NCBI GenBank assembly: GCA_964624555.1
Contig: CAZUXB010000003.1
Location: forward strand, 1 to 64,000
Reading direction: 5' to 3'
DNA: 64,000 nucleotides
From: SXRF01 sp964624555
Lineage (GTDB): Bacteria > Pseudomonadota > Alphaproteobacteria > Rickettsiales > SXRF01
This document shows, in pieces, positions 50,682 to 59,561 of this stretch (position 1 is the first letter of the stretch; every line of letters begins with the position of its first letter). Both the position numbers and the translations under genes were made by a program. The notes beneath the pieces were generated by a model. The model saw nothing but the letters and a program-made list of their open reading frames with translations. It did no database searches and had not been told where the DNA came from.

Positions 50682-50715
50682 GCAAAGTGAAGATTCCCGC
50701 CTTCGCGGGAATGAC
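50654..50715. repeat. dRS3-like paired inverted repeat
   Basis: ACCCCCGCGCAGGCGGGGGG and ATTCCCGCCTTCGCGGGAAT. Its first half is the coaBC C-terminus. Confidence 0.75.
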
Positions 50716-50745
50716 AAATTATATATGGTTATATTAGGAGAAAAA

Positions 50746-51201
50746 ATGACCAACGTAAAGATAACAAAATTACCGCACGGTGAAGATTTGCCGCTACCGG
50801 CTTATGCAACAAAACAGGCAGCGGGAGCTGATTTGCTGGCAGCGGTGGATAGCGATATAACACTCGCGCCAATGGAGCGCAAACTGGTGCCAACCGGTAT
50901 TGCGCTGGCGCTGCCGGAAGGCTATGAAGCGCAGGTGCGCCCGCGCTCGGGTCTGGCGCTCAAAAACGGCATTACGCTGCTGAACACGCCGGGTACGATT
51001 GATGCCGATTACCGCGGTGAAATAAAACTATTGCTGATTAATTTAAGTAATGAAAATTTTGTGGTCTCGCGCGGTATGCGTATTGCCCAGCTTATAATTG
51101 CACCGGTCGCGCAGGTCTCATGGCAGGAAGTGGAAACGCTGGATGACACGCAGCGAGCAAGCGGCGGCTTTGGTTCGACCGGGGTAAAAGTCCCGGCATG
51201 A
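50746..51201 (+). CDS. dut: dUTP diphosphatase
   Basis: Trimeric dUTPase of about 151 aa, which hydrolyses dUTP to dUMP. The five motifs are recognisable: KQAAGADLLAA, RPRSGLALKNG, TLLNTPGTIDADYRGEIK, RGMRIAQLIIAPV and the P-loop-like RASGGFGSTG. ATG 50746 with AGGAG upstream is preferred to an in-frame start seven codons earlier. Its stop overlaps the Rrf2 gene start (ATGA). Confidence 0.95.
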   Translation: MTNVKITKLPHGEDLPLPAYATKQAAGADLLAAVDSDITLAPMERKLVPTGIALALPEGYEAQVRPRSGLALKNGITLLNTPGTIDADYRGEIKLLLINLSNENFVVSRGMRIAQLIIAPVAQVSWQEVETLDDTQRASGGFGSTGVKVPA

Positions 51202-51647
51202 TCAGCCCTTCGCGCAAATTATTCTATGTCGTTGAGGCGATGGTGACGATTGCCTATAACGCCGGGCAGGGGGCGATTTCGAGCAAGGATATCGCGCAGT
51301 TGCAGGGCTTGCCGCCGCGTTATTTGGAACAGTTGATGCAGAAGCTGGTGCGCGGTGGACTCTTACGCGGTGTGCGCGGCCCGCGCGGAGGTTATGTGCT
51401 TGCCAAGGAGCGCAGGCGCATTACAATCGCCGATATTTACAGCGTGCTCGGCGATGAAAAAGAAGAGGATTACAAGGGCTACAAGGTAACAGCTTTAGGG
51501 AAACAGGTAGTCCAGCCGGTGTGGAATGATTTTGATGGTGTGATAGTGAATCACCTCAAGCAAATAAATCTCGCAGATCTCTGTGAACAGGCAACCGCCA
51601 AGCATATTCGCAAGAATTCAGAAGAAAAAACTGATTTTACTATTTAA
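51198..51647 (+). CDS. Rrf2-family regulator without Fe-S cysteines (CymR-like)
   Basis: A 149-aa winged-helix regulator. SSKDIAQLQGLPPRYLEQLMQ is the recognition region, and GLLRGVRGPRGGYVLAKE is the wing. The three-cysteine cluster of IscR/NsrR is absent; the only Cys is in ADLCEQA. Cluster-free Rrf2 proteins such as CymR control cysteine metabolism, and cysK lies directly downstream, so control of cysteine synthesis is a reasonable inference. It overlaps the dut stop. Confidence 0.87.
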   Translation: MISPSRKLFYVVEAMVTIAYNAGQGAISSKDIAQLQGLPPRYLEQLMQKLVRGGLLRGVRGPRGGYVLAKERRRITIADIYSVLGDEKEEDYKGYKVTALGKQVVQPVWNDFDGVIVNHLKQINLADLCEQATAKHIRKNSEEKTDFTI

Positions 51648-51654
51648 CAACACA

Positions 51655-51723
51655 TGTCATATTGAGCGTAGCGAAATATCTCGTCTTTATAAAGTAAAGA
51701 TCCTTCACTTCGTTCAGGATGAC
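51655..51723. repeat. GTCAT-GAGCGTAGCGAA repeat element, copy 1
   Basis: A GTCATATTGAGCGTAGCGAA to TTCGTTCAGGATGAC imperfect palindrome with a TCTTTATAAAGTAAAGA core. The inverted near-identical copy is at 61759-61825. Confidence 0.85.
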
Positions 51724-51748
51724 AGAAAATAAAAAAGGAGAAAACATT

Positions 51749-52708
51749 ATGACAACCAAACTAGATAAACCCGGACGCGGCCATATTTATGACAACATCA
51801 TCGAGACCATAGGCAATACGCCGCTCATCCGCCTCCACCGCCTCGCGAAAGAAGCGGGCGTAGTTGCCGACATTGTGGTGAAGGCGGAATTCTTCAACCC
51901 GCTTTCTTCGGTGAAGGACCGTATCGCCCTGTCGATGGTCGAAGCTGCCGAAGCCAGCGGAAAACTTACGCACGACACTGTTCTGGTTGAGCCAACTTCC
52001 GGCAATACCGGCATCGCGCTGGCCTTCGTATGTGCTGCGAAAGGCTACCGTTTGATTCTCACCATGCCGGAAAGTATGTCGCTGGAACGCCGCAAGATTC
52101 TTAAACATCTTGGTGCGGAGCTGGAACTTACCCCGGCTGCAAAAGGCATGCGCGGCGCTATCGAACGCGCTGAAGAAATCGTCAGCCAGAATCCAAAAGC
52201 GCTGATGCTGCAACAGTTCAAAAATCCATCCAACCCGGAAATCCACCGCCGCACCACCGCCGAAGAAATTTGGGCTGATACTGATGGCAAGGTCGATGTG
52301 TTCATCACCGGTGTAGGTACCGGCGGCACTGTTACCGGAACTGCGCAGGTGCTGAAACAACGCAAGCCGGGCGTGAAAATTGTAGCGGTGGAGCCGGAGG
52401 ATAGTCCGGTGCTTTCCGGCGGCAAACCGGGGCCACATAAAATTCAGGGTATTGGCGCCGGGTTCGTGCCGGATGTGTTGCAGAAGGACCTGGTTGATGA
52501 GATCATAACCATCGGCAACGAAACCGCTTTCGCTACCGCCCGCAAACTTTCCAAACTCGAAGGTATACCGGTGGGTATTTCCTCCGGCGCGACTATCGCG
52601 GCAGCGCTGGAAGTTGGCGCACGGCCAGAGATGAAAGGCAAGCTTATTGTCGTTATTGCCGCATCATCAGCAGAGCGTTATCTGAGCACTGATCTGTTCG
52701 CGGAATAA
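51749..52708 (+). CDS. cysK: Cysteine synthase A
   Basis: O-acetylserine sulfhydrylase, PLP enzyme, about 319 aa. NPLSSVKDRIALSMVE contains the PLP lysine, PTSGNTGIALAFVCA binds substrate, GVGTGGTVTGTA is the phosphate loop and GIPVGISSGATIAA is typical of CysK. It takes the sulfide made by the operon at 12875-22963. ATG 51749 follows AAGGAG; the Rrf2 gene upstream probably regulates it. Confidence 0.95.
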   Translation: MTTKLDKPGRGHIYDNIIETIGNTPLIRLHRLAKEAGVVADIVVKAEFFNPLSSVKDRIALSMVEAAEASGKLTHDTVLVEPTSGNTGIALAFVCAAKGYRLILTMPESMSLERRKILKHLGAELELTPAAKGMRGAIERAEEIVSQNPKALMLQQFKNPSNPEIHRRTTAEEIWADTDGKVDVFITGVGTGGTVTGTAQVLKQRKPGVKIVAVEPEDSPVLSGGKPGPHKIQGIGAGFVPDVLQKDLVDEIITIGNETAFATARKLSKLEGIPVGISSGATIAAALEVGARPEMKGKLIVVIAASSAERYLSTDLFAE

Positions 52709-52797
52709 GTGCTAGTGGCTAGTGCTAGTGACCAGTATGAAAAAAAATAATGAAAATTGTTGTCTACTGGCCACTAGCCACCAGTCACTAGACACTA
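52709..52797. repeat. Word-hairpin repeat (GCTAGTG word) forming the start of the next gene
   Basis: GTGCTAGTGGCTAGTGCTAG words pair with CTACTGGCCACTAGCCACCA and GTCACTAGACACT. The ATG at 52737 lies at the end of the left arm, and the right arm codes for residues of about 9-21 of the MoeB-like protein. The word is shared with 31120-31180. Confidence 0.85.
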
Positions 52798-53522
52798 AGA
52801 GGCGTTACGCCCGCCATCTCGTGCTGCCGGAGATCGGCGAGGCGGGGCAGGCGAGGCTGCTTGCTGCGCATGTTCTGGTGGTTGGTGCCGGTGGGCTGGG
52901 AAGTGCGGCAATCGCCTATCTTGCGGCGGCGGGGATTGGAAAAATAACTATCGTAGAACCCGACCGCGTAGAGCTTTCCAACCTGCAACGGCAAATACTT
53001 TTTGAAACTGCCGATATAGGCCGTTCCAAGGCGCAGGCGGCAAGTGACCGCATCCATGAGATAAATCCGGATTGCAAGGTGGAAATTTTTGAAGAAAAAT
53101 TAGCTGCCGGTAATGCCAAAAAACTTATCCATAACTGTGACATAGTAGTCGATGGCAGTGATAATTTTGAAACAAGGTTTTTGATAAGCGATGTTTGCCA
53201 GCAGGAAAAAAAGCCGCTGGTATCCGCCGCAATCGCAGGGTTTTCGGCACAGTTAGCGGTTTTTAAACCCTATCTGGGAAATGACCAGCCCTGTTACCGC
53301 TGCCTTGTCCCGGAAATGCCGCAACGGGAAATATCCTGTGCCCAGGAAGGAATTATCGGGCCGCTCGCCGGGATGCTCGGTAGTATGCAGGCACTTGAGG
53401 TTATCAAGGAATTGCTCGGTATTGGCAGCCTCGCCGGAAGCCTTATTATCATCGATGCTATGACCATGGAGATAAGGAAAATCCGACTTAATATCGATCC
53501 TAATTGTAGCTCACGTATTTAA
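52737..53522 (+). CDS. MoeB/ThiF/HesA-family adenylyltransferase
   Basis: E1-like enzyme that adenylates the C-terminus of a sulfur-carrier protein (MoaD or ThiS), about 261 aa. KRRYARHLVLPEIGEAG begins the native domain. VLVVGAGGLGSAAIAYLAAA binds ATP, SNLQRQILF and DGSDNFETRFLISD are conserved, and CYRCL is one zinc pair. The usual C-terminal CxxC is reduced to a single Cys (DPNCSSRI). The N-terminal 20 residues are encoded by a hairpin repeat and no ribosome site precedes ATG 52737, so the true start is uncertain. Confidence 0.88.
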   Translation: MKKNNENCCLLATSHQSLDTKRRYARHLVLPEIGEAGQARLLAAHVLVVGAGGLGSAAIAYLAAAGIGKITIVEPDRVELSNLQRQILFETADIGRSKAQAASDRIHEINPDCKVEIFEEKLAAGNAKKLIHNCDIVVDGSDNFETRFLISDVCQQEKKPLVSAAIAGFSAQLAVFKPYLGNDQPCYRCLVPEMPQREISCAQEGIIGPLAGMLGSMQALEVIKELLGIGSLAGSLIIIDAMTMEIRKIRLNIDPNCSSRI

Positions 53523-53575
53523 TGCTTTGTTAATTTTTTTATTCCATAATAAAAGGTATAACATTTAAGGACTTT

Positions 53576-54417
53576 ATGAATTTTAAGCCAAGCCAAGCCA
53601 AGCAGCTTTTACTCTGGTTGAATTATCGATAGTTCTAGTCGTAATCGGTCTGATAATCGGCGGGGTTCTGGTGGGGCGCGACCTGATAAAAACTTCCGAA
53701 ATACGCTCGCAGATAAGCCAGATAGAAGAATTTAAAATAGCCGTAAATGCCTTTAAAATGAAATATGATTCCCTGCCCGGTGATATGCCACCGTCGGATG
53801 CTGCGCAGTTGGGATTTTTTGCTTTTACCGGAGCGCAAGCTGGCAAAGTATGCGTAGGGGCATGGACAGCGACCTATGGGAATAATGACGGAATTGTAAA
53901 TATAGCTACAGAATCATACCCATTCTGGTCACATCTCTCGGATGCTAAAATGATAAAAGGTAACTATGGCGGCACAGCGGGTAATTTACTCAAATCAAAT
54001 GCAAGCGTTTGTTTCCCAAGTGCTGGAGGATATCTCAGCATGGCAGATGCAATTGCCAATCCCTGGAAATATTTGCCTTATGCAAAATTAAGAGAAGGTC
54101 TATCCATGACAGTTAAGGGAAACCATTATTATAATGCAACAAGTGGATACTATCATGCTAATACAAATAAATTAAATATGTTTTCTATTTACGATTTAAA
54201 AAAATTTTCTGCATATGTGTTTTACCAGATAGACAGTAAAATGGATGATGGCCTCCCAGCTTCAGGAAATATCAGGGTTTCTGGAACAGGCAATGGCACT
54301 GCAACCCCTATTGAGAATGCGCCATGCACTACCACTGGAGTTACGCCAATCCAATATGATTTATCACAAGCCAATGGCGAAACACCATATTGTACAGGGA
54401 TAGATTTTTTATTTTAG
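53576..54417 (+). CDS. Pseudopilin/prepilin-like protein C, currently out of frame (phase-off)
   Basis: Close paralogue of the pseudopilin at 23072: FTLVELS, IVLVVIGLIIGGVLVGRDLI, LPGDMPPSDAAQLGFF, YGNNDG and IDFLF. The ribosome site AAGGAC precedes ATG 53576, but that frame stops after 18 codons. The pilin frame is open only from 53587 and has no ATG before 53671, which lies inside the hydrophobic helix. Between the ATG and the pilin codons is an AAGCC tandem repeat. Removing one 5-base unit would join them as MNFKPSQAAFTLVELS, a normal leader. It heads the filament operon at 54565. Confidence 0.82.
53585..53603 (+). repeat. Pentanucleotide tandem repeat AAGCC (3.8 units) in the pseudopilin leader
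   Basis: AAGCCAAGCCAAGCCAAGC, three full units and four bases of a fourth, ten bases after the start codon. The gene is out of frame with this number of units and would be in frame with one fewer or two more. Confidence 0.85.
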
Positions 54418-54564
54418 TTTTCTACCTTTAAAACTCGAAAAAATATAAAAATATTAATTAAATATCAACTTTTTCCTATTATTGCTAGTGTGAGTATTTG
54501 TGTGATTTTTCATGCAGAAGTTTTAATGAAATAAACCAGCTTACAGTAATATTGACCAGATATT

Positions 54565-56334
54565 ATGGCGAATAATGAAAATAACGTTCCGGAAACCCCG
54601 GCAAATCCGGCAGGTCCAAATGCTGGCGGAGATGCTGTTCCTGCTCCGGCCAAGCCAATGCGTCTGGGCGAAAAACTTATTTCGTTAGGGTTGCTTTCCC
54701 CAGACCAACTGCAGATTGTTCTTACTGAGCAAAAGAACAGTAAAAAACTCATGGGTTCGATCCTGGTGGAGATGGGTTTCCTCACTGAGAGCGCGCTGGG
54801 TGAGGTTCTTGCCGAATCATCTGGTACACAGAAATTCGATGCTAAATCAACCATGCTCGATTCCAGTGTGGTGCGGATGATTCCTAAAGATGTGGCGGCC
54901 CGCTATAAGATAATCGCCGTTGATTTTTCAGGTGATACGCTGCAGCTGGCCATGAGCGATGTTTATAACGTTCTGGCCATAGACCAGGTGCGCAGATATG
55001 TACCTAAGAGCACAAAAATTGTTCCTATTTACTGTACCGATTCAGAACTGCTGGAACTAATTGACCAGTATTATGACTACGAAATATCGGTGGATGGTAT
55101 CCTGAAAGAAATTGAAACCGGGATTCGCGATCATACCAACAAACTTGATGGCAAGCAGGAAGGTTATGTCAACCCTACGGTACGCCTGGTTAATGCGCTG
55201 CTGGTCGATGCGATAAAATTCGGCGCTTCTGATATCCATTTTGAGCCGGAAGGTTCGTTCCTTCGCCTGCGCTACAGGATTGACGGGCAGATGGTACAGA
55301 TACGCTCTTTCCACCGCGACTACTGGAACGCGATGGTGGTGCGTATTAAAATTATGGCCGGTATGAATATCGCCGAGGCGCGTAACCCGCAGGATGGGCG
55401 CATATCTTACAATGTTCTGGGCCGTGAAGTGGATTTCCGTGTGGCGACGCAACCAACTGTTCATGGTGAAAATATCGTGATGCGTTTGCTGGACAAGGAA
55501 AAATCATTGGTGCCCCTGGAAAACCTGGGGTTTTCTGATCATAATATCGCAGTTCTTAAAAAACTGCTGAAGCGCCCGGAAGGTATAATTATTGTTACCG
55601 GCCCGACTGGTAGCGGTAAAACAACCACGCTTTATTCTATCCTTAGTTATATAAACGATATTGATACCAATATCATGACTCTTGAAGATCCTGTGGAATA
55701 CCAGCTGCCGCTCATCCGCCAGACCAACGTGCGTGAAGGGGCGGGGTTTGACTGGCTTTCGGGTATGAAATCGCTTATGCGTCAGGACCCGGATATTATT
55801 TTTGTGGGCGAGGTGCGCGATGCCGACACCGCGCTTATGGCAGTGCGTGCGGCACTTACCGGCCACCAGGTATTCACTACCCTGCATACTAATGATGCCA
55901 TTGGTAGTGTTGCACGTCTTGGTGATATTGGGGTGCCAGAACATCTACTGGCCGGATCACTTATTGGCGCGCTGGCCCAGCGCCTTGCCCGGAAATTATG
56001 TGTGCATTGCCGTGCCCCGCGGAAAGCAACCGCAGAGGAATGCCGGATACTTGGTGTCGATGTGGAAAAACCACCGAATATATATGATGCCGTTGGGTGC
56101 CCAAAATGTAAAAGCAAAGGATTTAAAGGCCGTACCGCCATTGTAGAAATTTTACGGGTTGACCGGCAGATGGATGAATTAATAGCCACCCATGCCACCC
56201 GCAGTAAAATTCTGGAACATGCGCTGGCTAATGGATTTGTCACCATGCAGCAGGATGGTATAGGAAAAGTGCTATCCGGGGAGATAACGATCTCTGAGCT
56301 GATCGGTACTATTGACTTTACGGAGAGGCTGTAG
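54565..56334 (+). CDS. Type IV pilus/type II secretion assembly ATPase (PilB/GspE)
   Basis: Cytoplasmic hexameric ATPase driving filament extension, 589 aa. It has a Pro/Ala-rich N-terminus and a GSPII_E N-terminal domain (LGEKLISLGLLSPDQLQIVL). Walker A is GPTGSGKTTTLYS (about 345), the Asp box is MTLEDPVEYQL, Walker B is SLMRQDPDIIFVGEVRD and the His box is TTLHTNDAIG. The zinc tetracysteine is CVHC...CPKC. It is the first in-frame gene of a filament operon that continues with the platform protein and membrane assembly proteins. No retraction ATPase PilT is seen here. Confidence 0.94.
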   Translation: MANNENNVPETPANPAGPNAGGDAVPAPAKPMRLGEKLISLGLLSPDQLQIVLTEQKNSKKLMGSILVEMGFLTESALGEVLAESSGTQKFDAKSTMLDSSVVRMIPKDVAARYKIIAVDFSGDTLQLAMSDVYNVLAIDQVRRYVPKSTKIVPIYCTDSELLELIDQYYDYEISVDGILKEIETGIRDHTNKLDGKQEGYVNPTVRLVNALLVDAIKFGASDIHFEPEGSFLRLRYRIDGQMVQIRSFHRDYWNAMVVRIKIMAGMNIAEARNPQDGRISYNVLGREVDFRVATQPTVHGENIVMRLLDKEKSLVPLENLGFSDHNIAVLKKLLKRPEGIIIVTGPTGSGKTTTLYSILSYINDIDTNIMTLEDPVEYQLPLIRQTNVREGAGFDWLSGMKSLMRQDPDIIFVGEVRDADTALMAVRAALTGHQVFTTLHTNDAIGSVARLGDIGVPEHLLAGSLIGALAQRLARKLCVHCRAPRKATAEECRILGVDVEKPPNIYDAVGCPKCKSKGFKGRTAIVEILRVDRQMDELIATHATRSKILEHALANGFVTMQQDGIGKVLSGEITISELIGTIDFTERL

Positions 56335-56341
56335 GTTATTT

Positions 56342-57547
56342 ATGCCATCGTATAAATACAATGCGATAAATGAGAAAGGCAATACCATACGTGGTACTGT
56401 CATGGCCGAAAATGAGCTGGATCTTGAAACCCGGCTGAGGGATCTGGGGCTGGATCTGGTGTCTGCACGTGAGATAACCAATCGCAAGGGGGGAGGCCGA
56501 AAAGCAAAGGTCCGAACTAAAGATTTAATTGTTATGTGCATGCATCTGGAACAGCTTGACCGGGCAGGGGTCGCCTTGCATGATTCGATTGCCGATGTCC
56601 GCGAAAGCACAGAATCACGCAAGCTTAAGGACATACTGACCGGCGTTTATGAAGCCGTAAAAAACGGGACGCTTTTTTCTGCCGCGCTTGCCGCTTACCC
56701 GCGGGTTTTTAATGATGTATTCGTTGGTCTAATCGCTGCCGGGGAGAAAACCGGGAATCTTTCTATGTCATTTATCCATCTTGGTGAACACCTTAAATGG
56801 ACGGCGGAACTTAAGCGCAAAGTAAAAAAAGCTACGCGCTACCCTATAGTGTTGCTGGTGGTGCTTTCCGGGGTTATTACGGCGCTGATGATGTTTACAG
56901 TACCGAAGATGATTGAATTTATCATCTCGCAGGGGTTTGAAATTCCAATCCATACCCGTGCGCTTATTGCGGTTTCGCATGCTTTCGCCAATTACTGGTA
57001 CCTTATTTTAGGGACACCGGTTGTGATCATTTTCAGTTTAATGATATTATATCGCGTCAGCGAGAAATTTGCCTATATTACTGATAGTATAGCCCTTAGA
57101 ATGCCGCTCATCGGACCGGTAATCCGCAAAATTGATATGGCGCGCTTTACCCACTTTTTTGCAGTTATGTTTAACAGCGGTATTGATGTGATAGAATCAC
57201 TTGATGCGGCGAAAGGCGTTGTTCATAACCGTGTCCTTAAAGAATCAATCGAGCTGGTGAAAAGCAACGTGACTGATGGGAATTCGATAACGGCGAGCCT
57301 GCGTCTTTCCCACCAGTTTCCGAATCTGGTCATACGAATGTTCAAAGTTGGTGAAGACAGCGGTAACCTGAAAGAAGCATTGGATAATATTAATTTCTTT
57401 TATAACCGTGAAGTTAATGATGCGGTAGATAACCTGGTTGGCTCTATCCAGCCAATACTTACTGTTGTAATGGGCGCATTAATATTCTGGATTATTGCAG
57501 CGGTATTCGGACCTCTCTATCAATCATTCAGCAAGATGAAATTTTAA
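56342..57547 (+). CDS. Type IV filament inner-membrane platform protein (PilC/GspF)
   Basis: A polytopic platform protein of about 401 aa on which the ATPase acts. PSYKYNAINEKGNTIRGTV is the typical start. Two T2SSF domains follow with GLIAAGEKTGNLSMSFIHL and IRMFKVGEDSGNLKEALDN. Membrane helices lie near 165-190, 215-240 and 370-395. ATG 56342 lies 7 bases after the PilB stop. Confidence 0.93.
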   Translation: MPSYKYNAINEKGNTIRGTVMAENELDLETRLRDLGLDLVSAREITNRKGGGRKAKVRTKDLIVMCMHLEQLDRAGVALHDSIADVRESTESRKLKDILTGVYEAVKNGTLFSAALAAYPRVFNDVFVGLIAAGEKTGNLSMSFIHLGEHLKWTAELKRKVKKATRYPIVLLVVLSGVITALMMFTVPKMIEFIISQGFEIPIHTRALIAVSHAFANYWYLILGTPVVIIFSLMILYRVSEKFAYITDSIALRMPLIGPVIRKIDMARFTHFFAVMFNSGIDVIESLDAAKGVVHNRVLKESIELVKSNVTDGNSITASLRLSHQFPNLVIRMFKVGEDSGNLKEALDNINFFYNREVNDAVDNLVGSIQPILTVVMGALIFWIIAAVFGPLYQSFSKMKF

Positions 57548-57664
57548 TAGTAAATTGGGGATGACTAAATATACAAAACAGTGCTATTCATGGAACTTAT
57601 AGTTGTTATAAATAATCAATTTACCTTTTGTAAATTAACTCGCTGAAAATATGGCGCTAAAAAT

Positions 57665-59554
57665 ATGGTTTTCTCGTTTAAAAAATTACAAAAACAGAAA
57701 GTGGCCGTTCCGCCGCCATCGCGTTCACGTTCGTCCAGAATTGTTAAAGACACTAAAGCTGAAAAGGCTCTTTTAAAAAAAATTAAAAATTCCCGGTCAT
57801 CTTCAGGCGCAAAATATGGCCTGATAATTGGTGATGAAGGCAGCATCCTGATCTATATAGTTGGCAAGGAGGTGCAGAGCCGCAATTTTATTGCCCATGC
57901 CAGTGTTGATAATCTGAAGGAATTTGAGGCTATCTTAGCAAAAAATAAGAAGGCCCCCGTATACATGGTAATTGATAGTATGGACCAGAGTTTTGTCCAG
58001 CAATCTCTTCCTCCCATAAGCTCCCTTGGTGTTAAAAAGCTCATTAAGCGCCGTCTGGACAGGGATTTAGGTGATAATGTTATCAAGGGATACGTCTTGC
58101 TGGAGCGCGATGTGAGTGGGCGAAGGGACTGGAATTTCCTTATGGTCTCCCTGGAAAACAGCCCTCATCTTAAGCTGTGGTTTGAATTCATCGAAAAGAT
58201 AGATAACCGTCTGGTTGGGATTTACCTGCTGTCTGTAGAAGTAGAGCATATTGTTAAAAATATAGATCTGGCAATTGGTGCTCCCAAGAAAGATAAGGCT
58301 CATCCTGGTTCACGCTGGAAATTCTTTGTTACCCATAATAAGGTTGGCGGTGTTCGCCAGGTTATTCTAAGAGATGGGCGAATCATTTTTACCCGTTTGA
58401 CCCAGCCGGTTGGGGAGGTGACGCCAGAGGTGATAGCCGGGAATATAGAGCAGGAAATGTCCAGCACTATTGAATATATGAAGCGCCTGTCCTTTAATCC
58501 GCAGCAGGGGCTTGATATTTATGTTGTTGCTTCACACGAGATTAATGGTTTGTTGGATTTATCAAGAATTGATGCCCAGAATGTCCACAAATTCACCCCG
58601 TTTGAGATTTCTGAATTCTTTGGGATTACGGGAGCAGCACAAGTCTCTGACCAGTTTGGTGATGTGATACTGACAGCTTTTATTGCCTGCAATAAGGTTC
58701 ACCGTCTGGTCTTGTCATTACCAAGCGCACTTAAAGTTAACAGGATTAACAATGTTATAAAATTAGAGCGCACAGTGGCGGGAGCCATGGTTTTGGGCAT
58801 GATTGGTTATGGAGGTTTTGTTGGTCTGGAAGTCATGCAGAAATATTCGGAAATAGAAAATCTGAACCAGAAAAAAATTCTACAACAGCGCCGGGTCGAT
58901 GATCTTAATGCCGAGATTAAAGCAAGCGGTATAGATATTAAAACAGTCGATGAAAACGTTAGCCTGTACAGGAAAATGGGTGATGAGGCCCAGTCCCCGG
59001 TTGCGGTAATCAGCCGTCTGCGCGCGGCTATAATTGAATCAGTCAGTATCAAAGAGGTTTTGTGGCAGAGTGGCAGCGGCGCTGCCGCTTCAACTGCCGC
59101 TCCTGCGCAGGCACCCGGTACTCCTGGTGAGAAGCTGGACAATATATCTATAATCTTGCGTTTCCCTGAAATATCAAATACCGAGGACGCATTTAAAGCT
59201 CTTGCAAAGAAGGTAATGAATGATGTCCGCGCAGATTTTCCGGAATATAAGGTGGTATATAGTAAATTACCCGATGTGCTTAATAAGAAATCGGAATCTG
59301 GTGAGATCAGTTTTGATGATAAAAAGCCGGAAAAACAAATTATCGAGAAAACAAATCTGGAAGCTACTTTGTTGCTTACCAAATTGCCAGCAGACCAGGT
59401 TGCTATAGCTCAGGTTGCAGGGCAGGGTGTTAATCCGGATACCATGCTTGGGTATGAGCTTGCGCCTGGAAAACCACATAGACCGGGAATGATTATGCCT
59501 GGTAACGGTGCCGGTGCGCCACCTGCTGCGCCAGCAGGAGCAGATCCACGATGA
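57665..59554 (+). CDS. PilM/PilN-like fused assembly protein
   Basis: A 629-aa protein. The N-terminal half (about 45-360) is cytoplasmic and has strands like an actin-fold GspL/PilM domain (YGLIIGDEGSILIYIVG, YMVIDSMDQSFVQQSL), though no nucleotide site is certain. One membrane helix (TVAGAMVLGMIGYGGFVGLE, about 375) leads to a coiled coil (EIENLNQKKILQQRRVDDLN) and a periplasmic ferredoxin-like part, as in PilN/GspL. The tail is Pro/Gly/Ala-rich. The order PilB-PilC-this-PilO-like-PilP-like supports the call; sequence identity to known families is low. Confidence 0.7.
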   Translation: MVFSFKKLQKQKVAVPPPSRSRSSRIVKDTKAEKALLKKIKNSRSSSGAKYGLIIGDEGSILIYIVGKEVQSRNFIAHASVDNLKEFEAILAKNKKAPVYMVIDSMDQSFVQQSLPPISSLGVKKLIKRRLDRDLGDNVIKGYVLLERDVSGRRDWNFLMVSLENSPHLKLWFEFIEKIDNRLVGIYLLSVEVEHIVKNIDLAIGAPKKDKAHPGSRWKFFVTHNKVGGVRQVILRDGRIIFTRLTQPVGEVTPEVIAGNIEQEMSSTIEYMKRLSFNPQQGLDIYVVASHEINGLLDLSRIDAQNVHKFTPFEISEFFGITGAAQVSDQFGDVILTAFIACNKVHRLVLSLPSALKVNRINNVIKLERTVAGAMVLGMIGYGGFVGLEVMQKYSEIENLNQKKILQQRRVDDLNAEIKASGIDIKTVDENVSLYRKMGDEAQSPVAVISRLRAAIIESVSIKEVLWQSGSGAAASTAAPAQAPGTPGEKLDNISIILRFPEISNTEDAFKALAKKVMNDVRADFPEYKVVYSKLPDVLNKKSESGEISFDDKKPEKQIIEKTNLEATLLLTKLPADQVAIAQVAGQGVNPDTMLGYELAPGKPHRPGMIMPGNGAGAPPAAPAGADPR

Positions 59555-59561
59555 GGGCACC

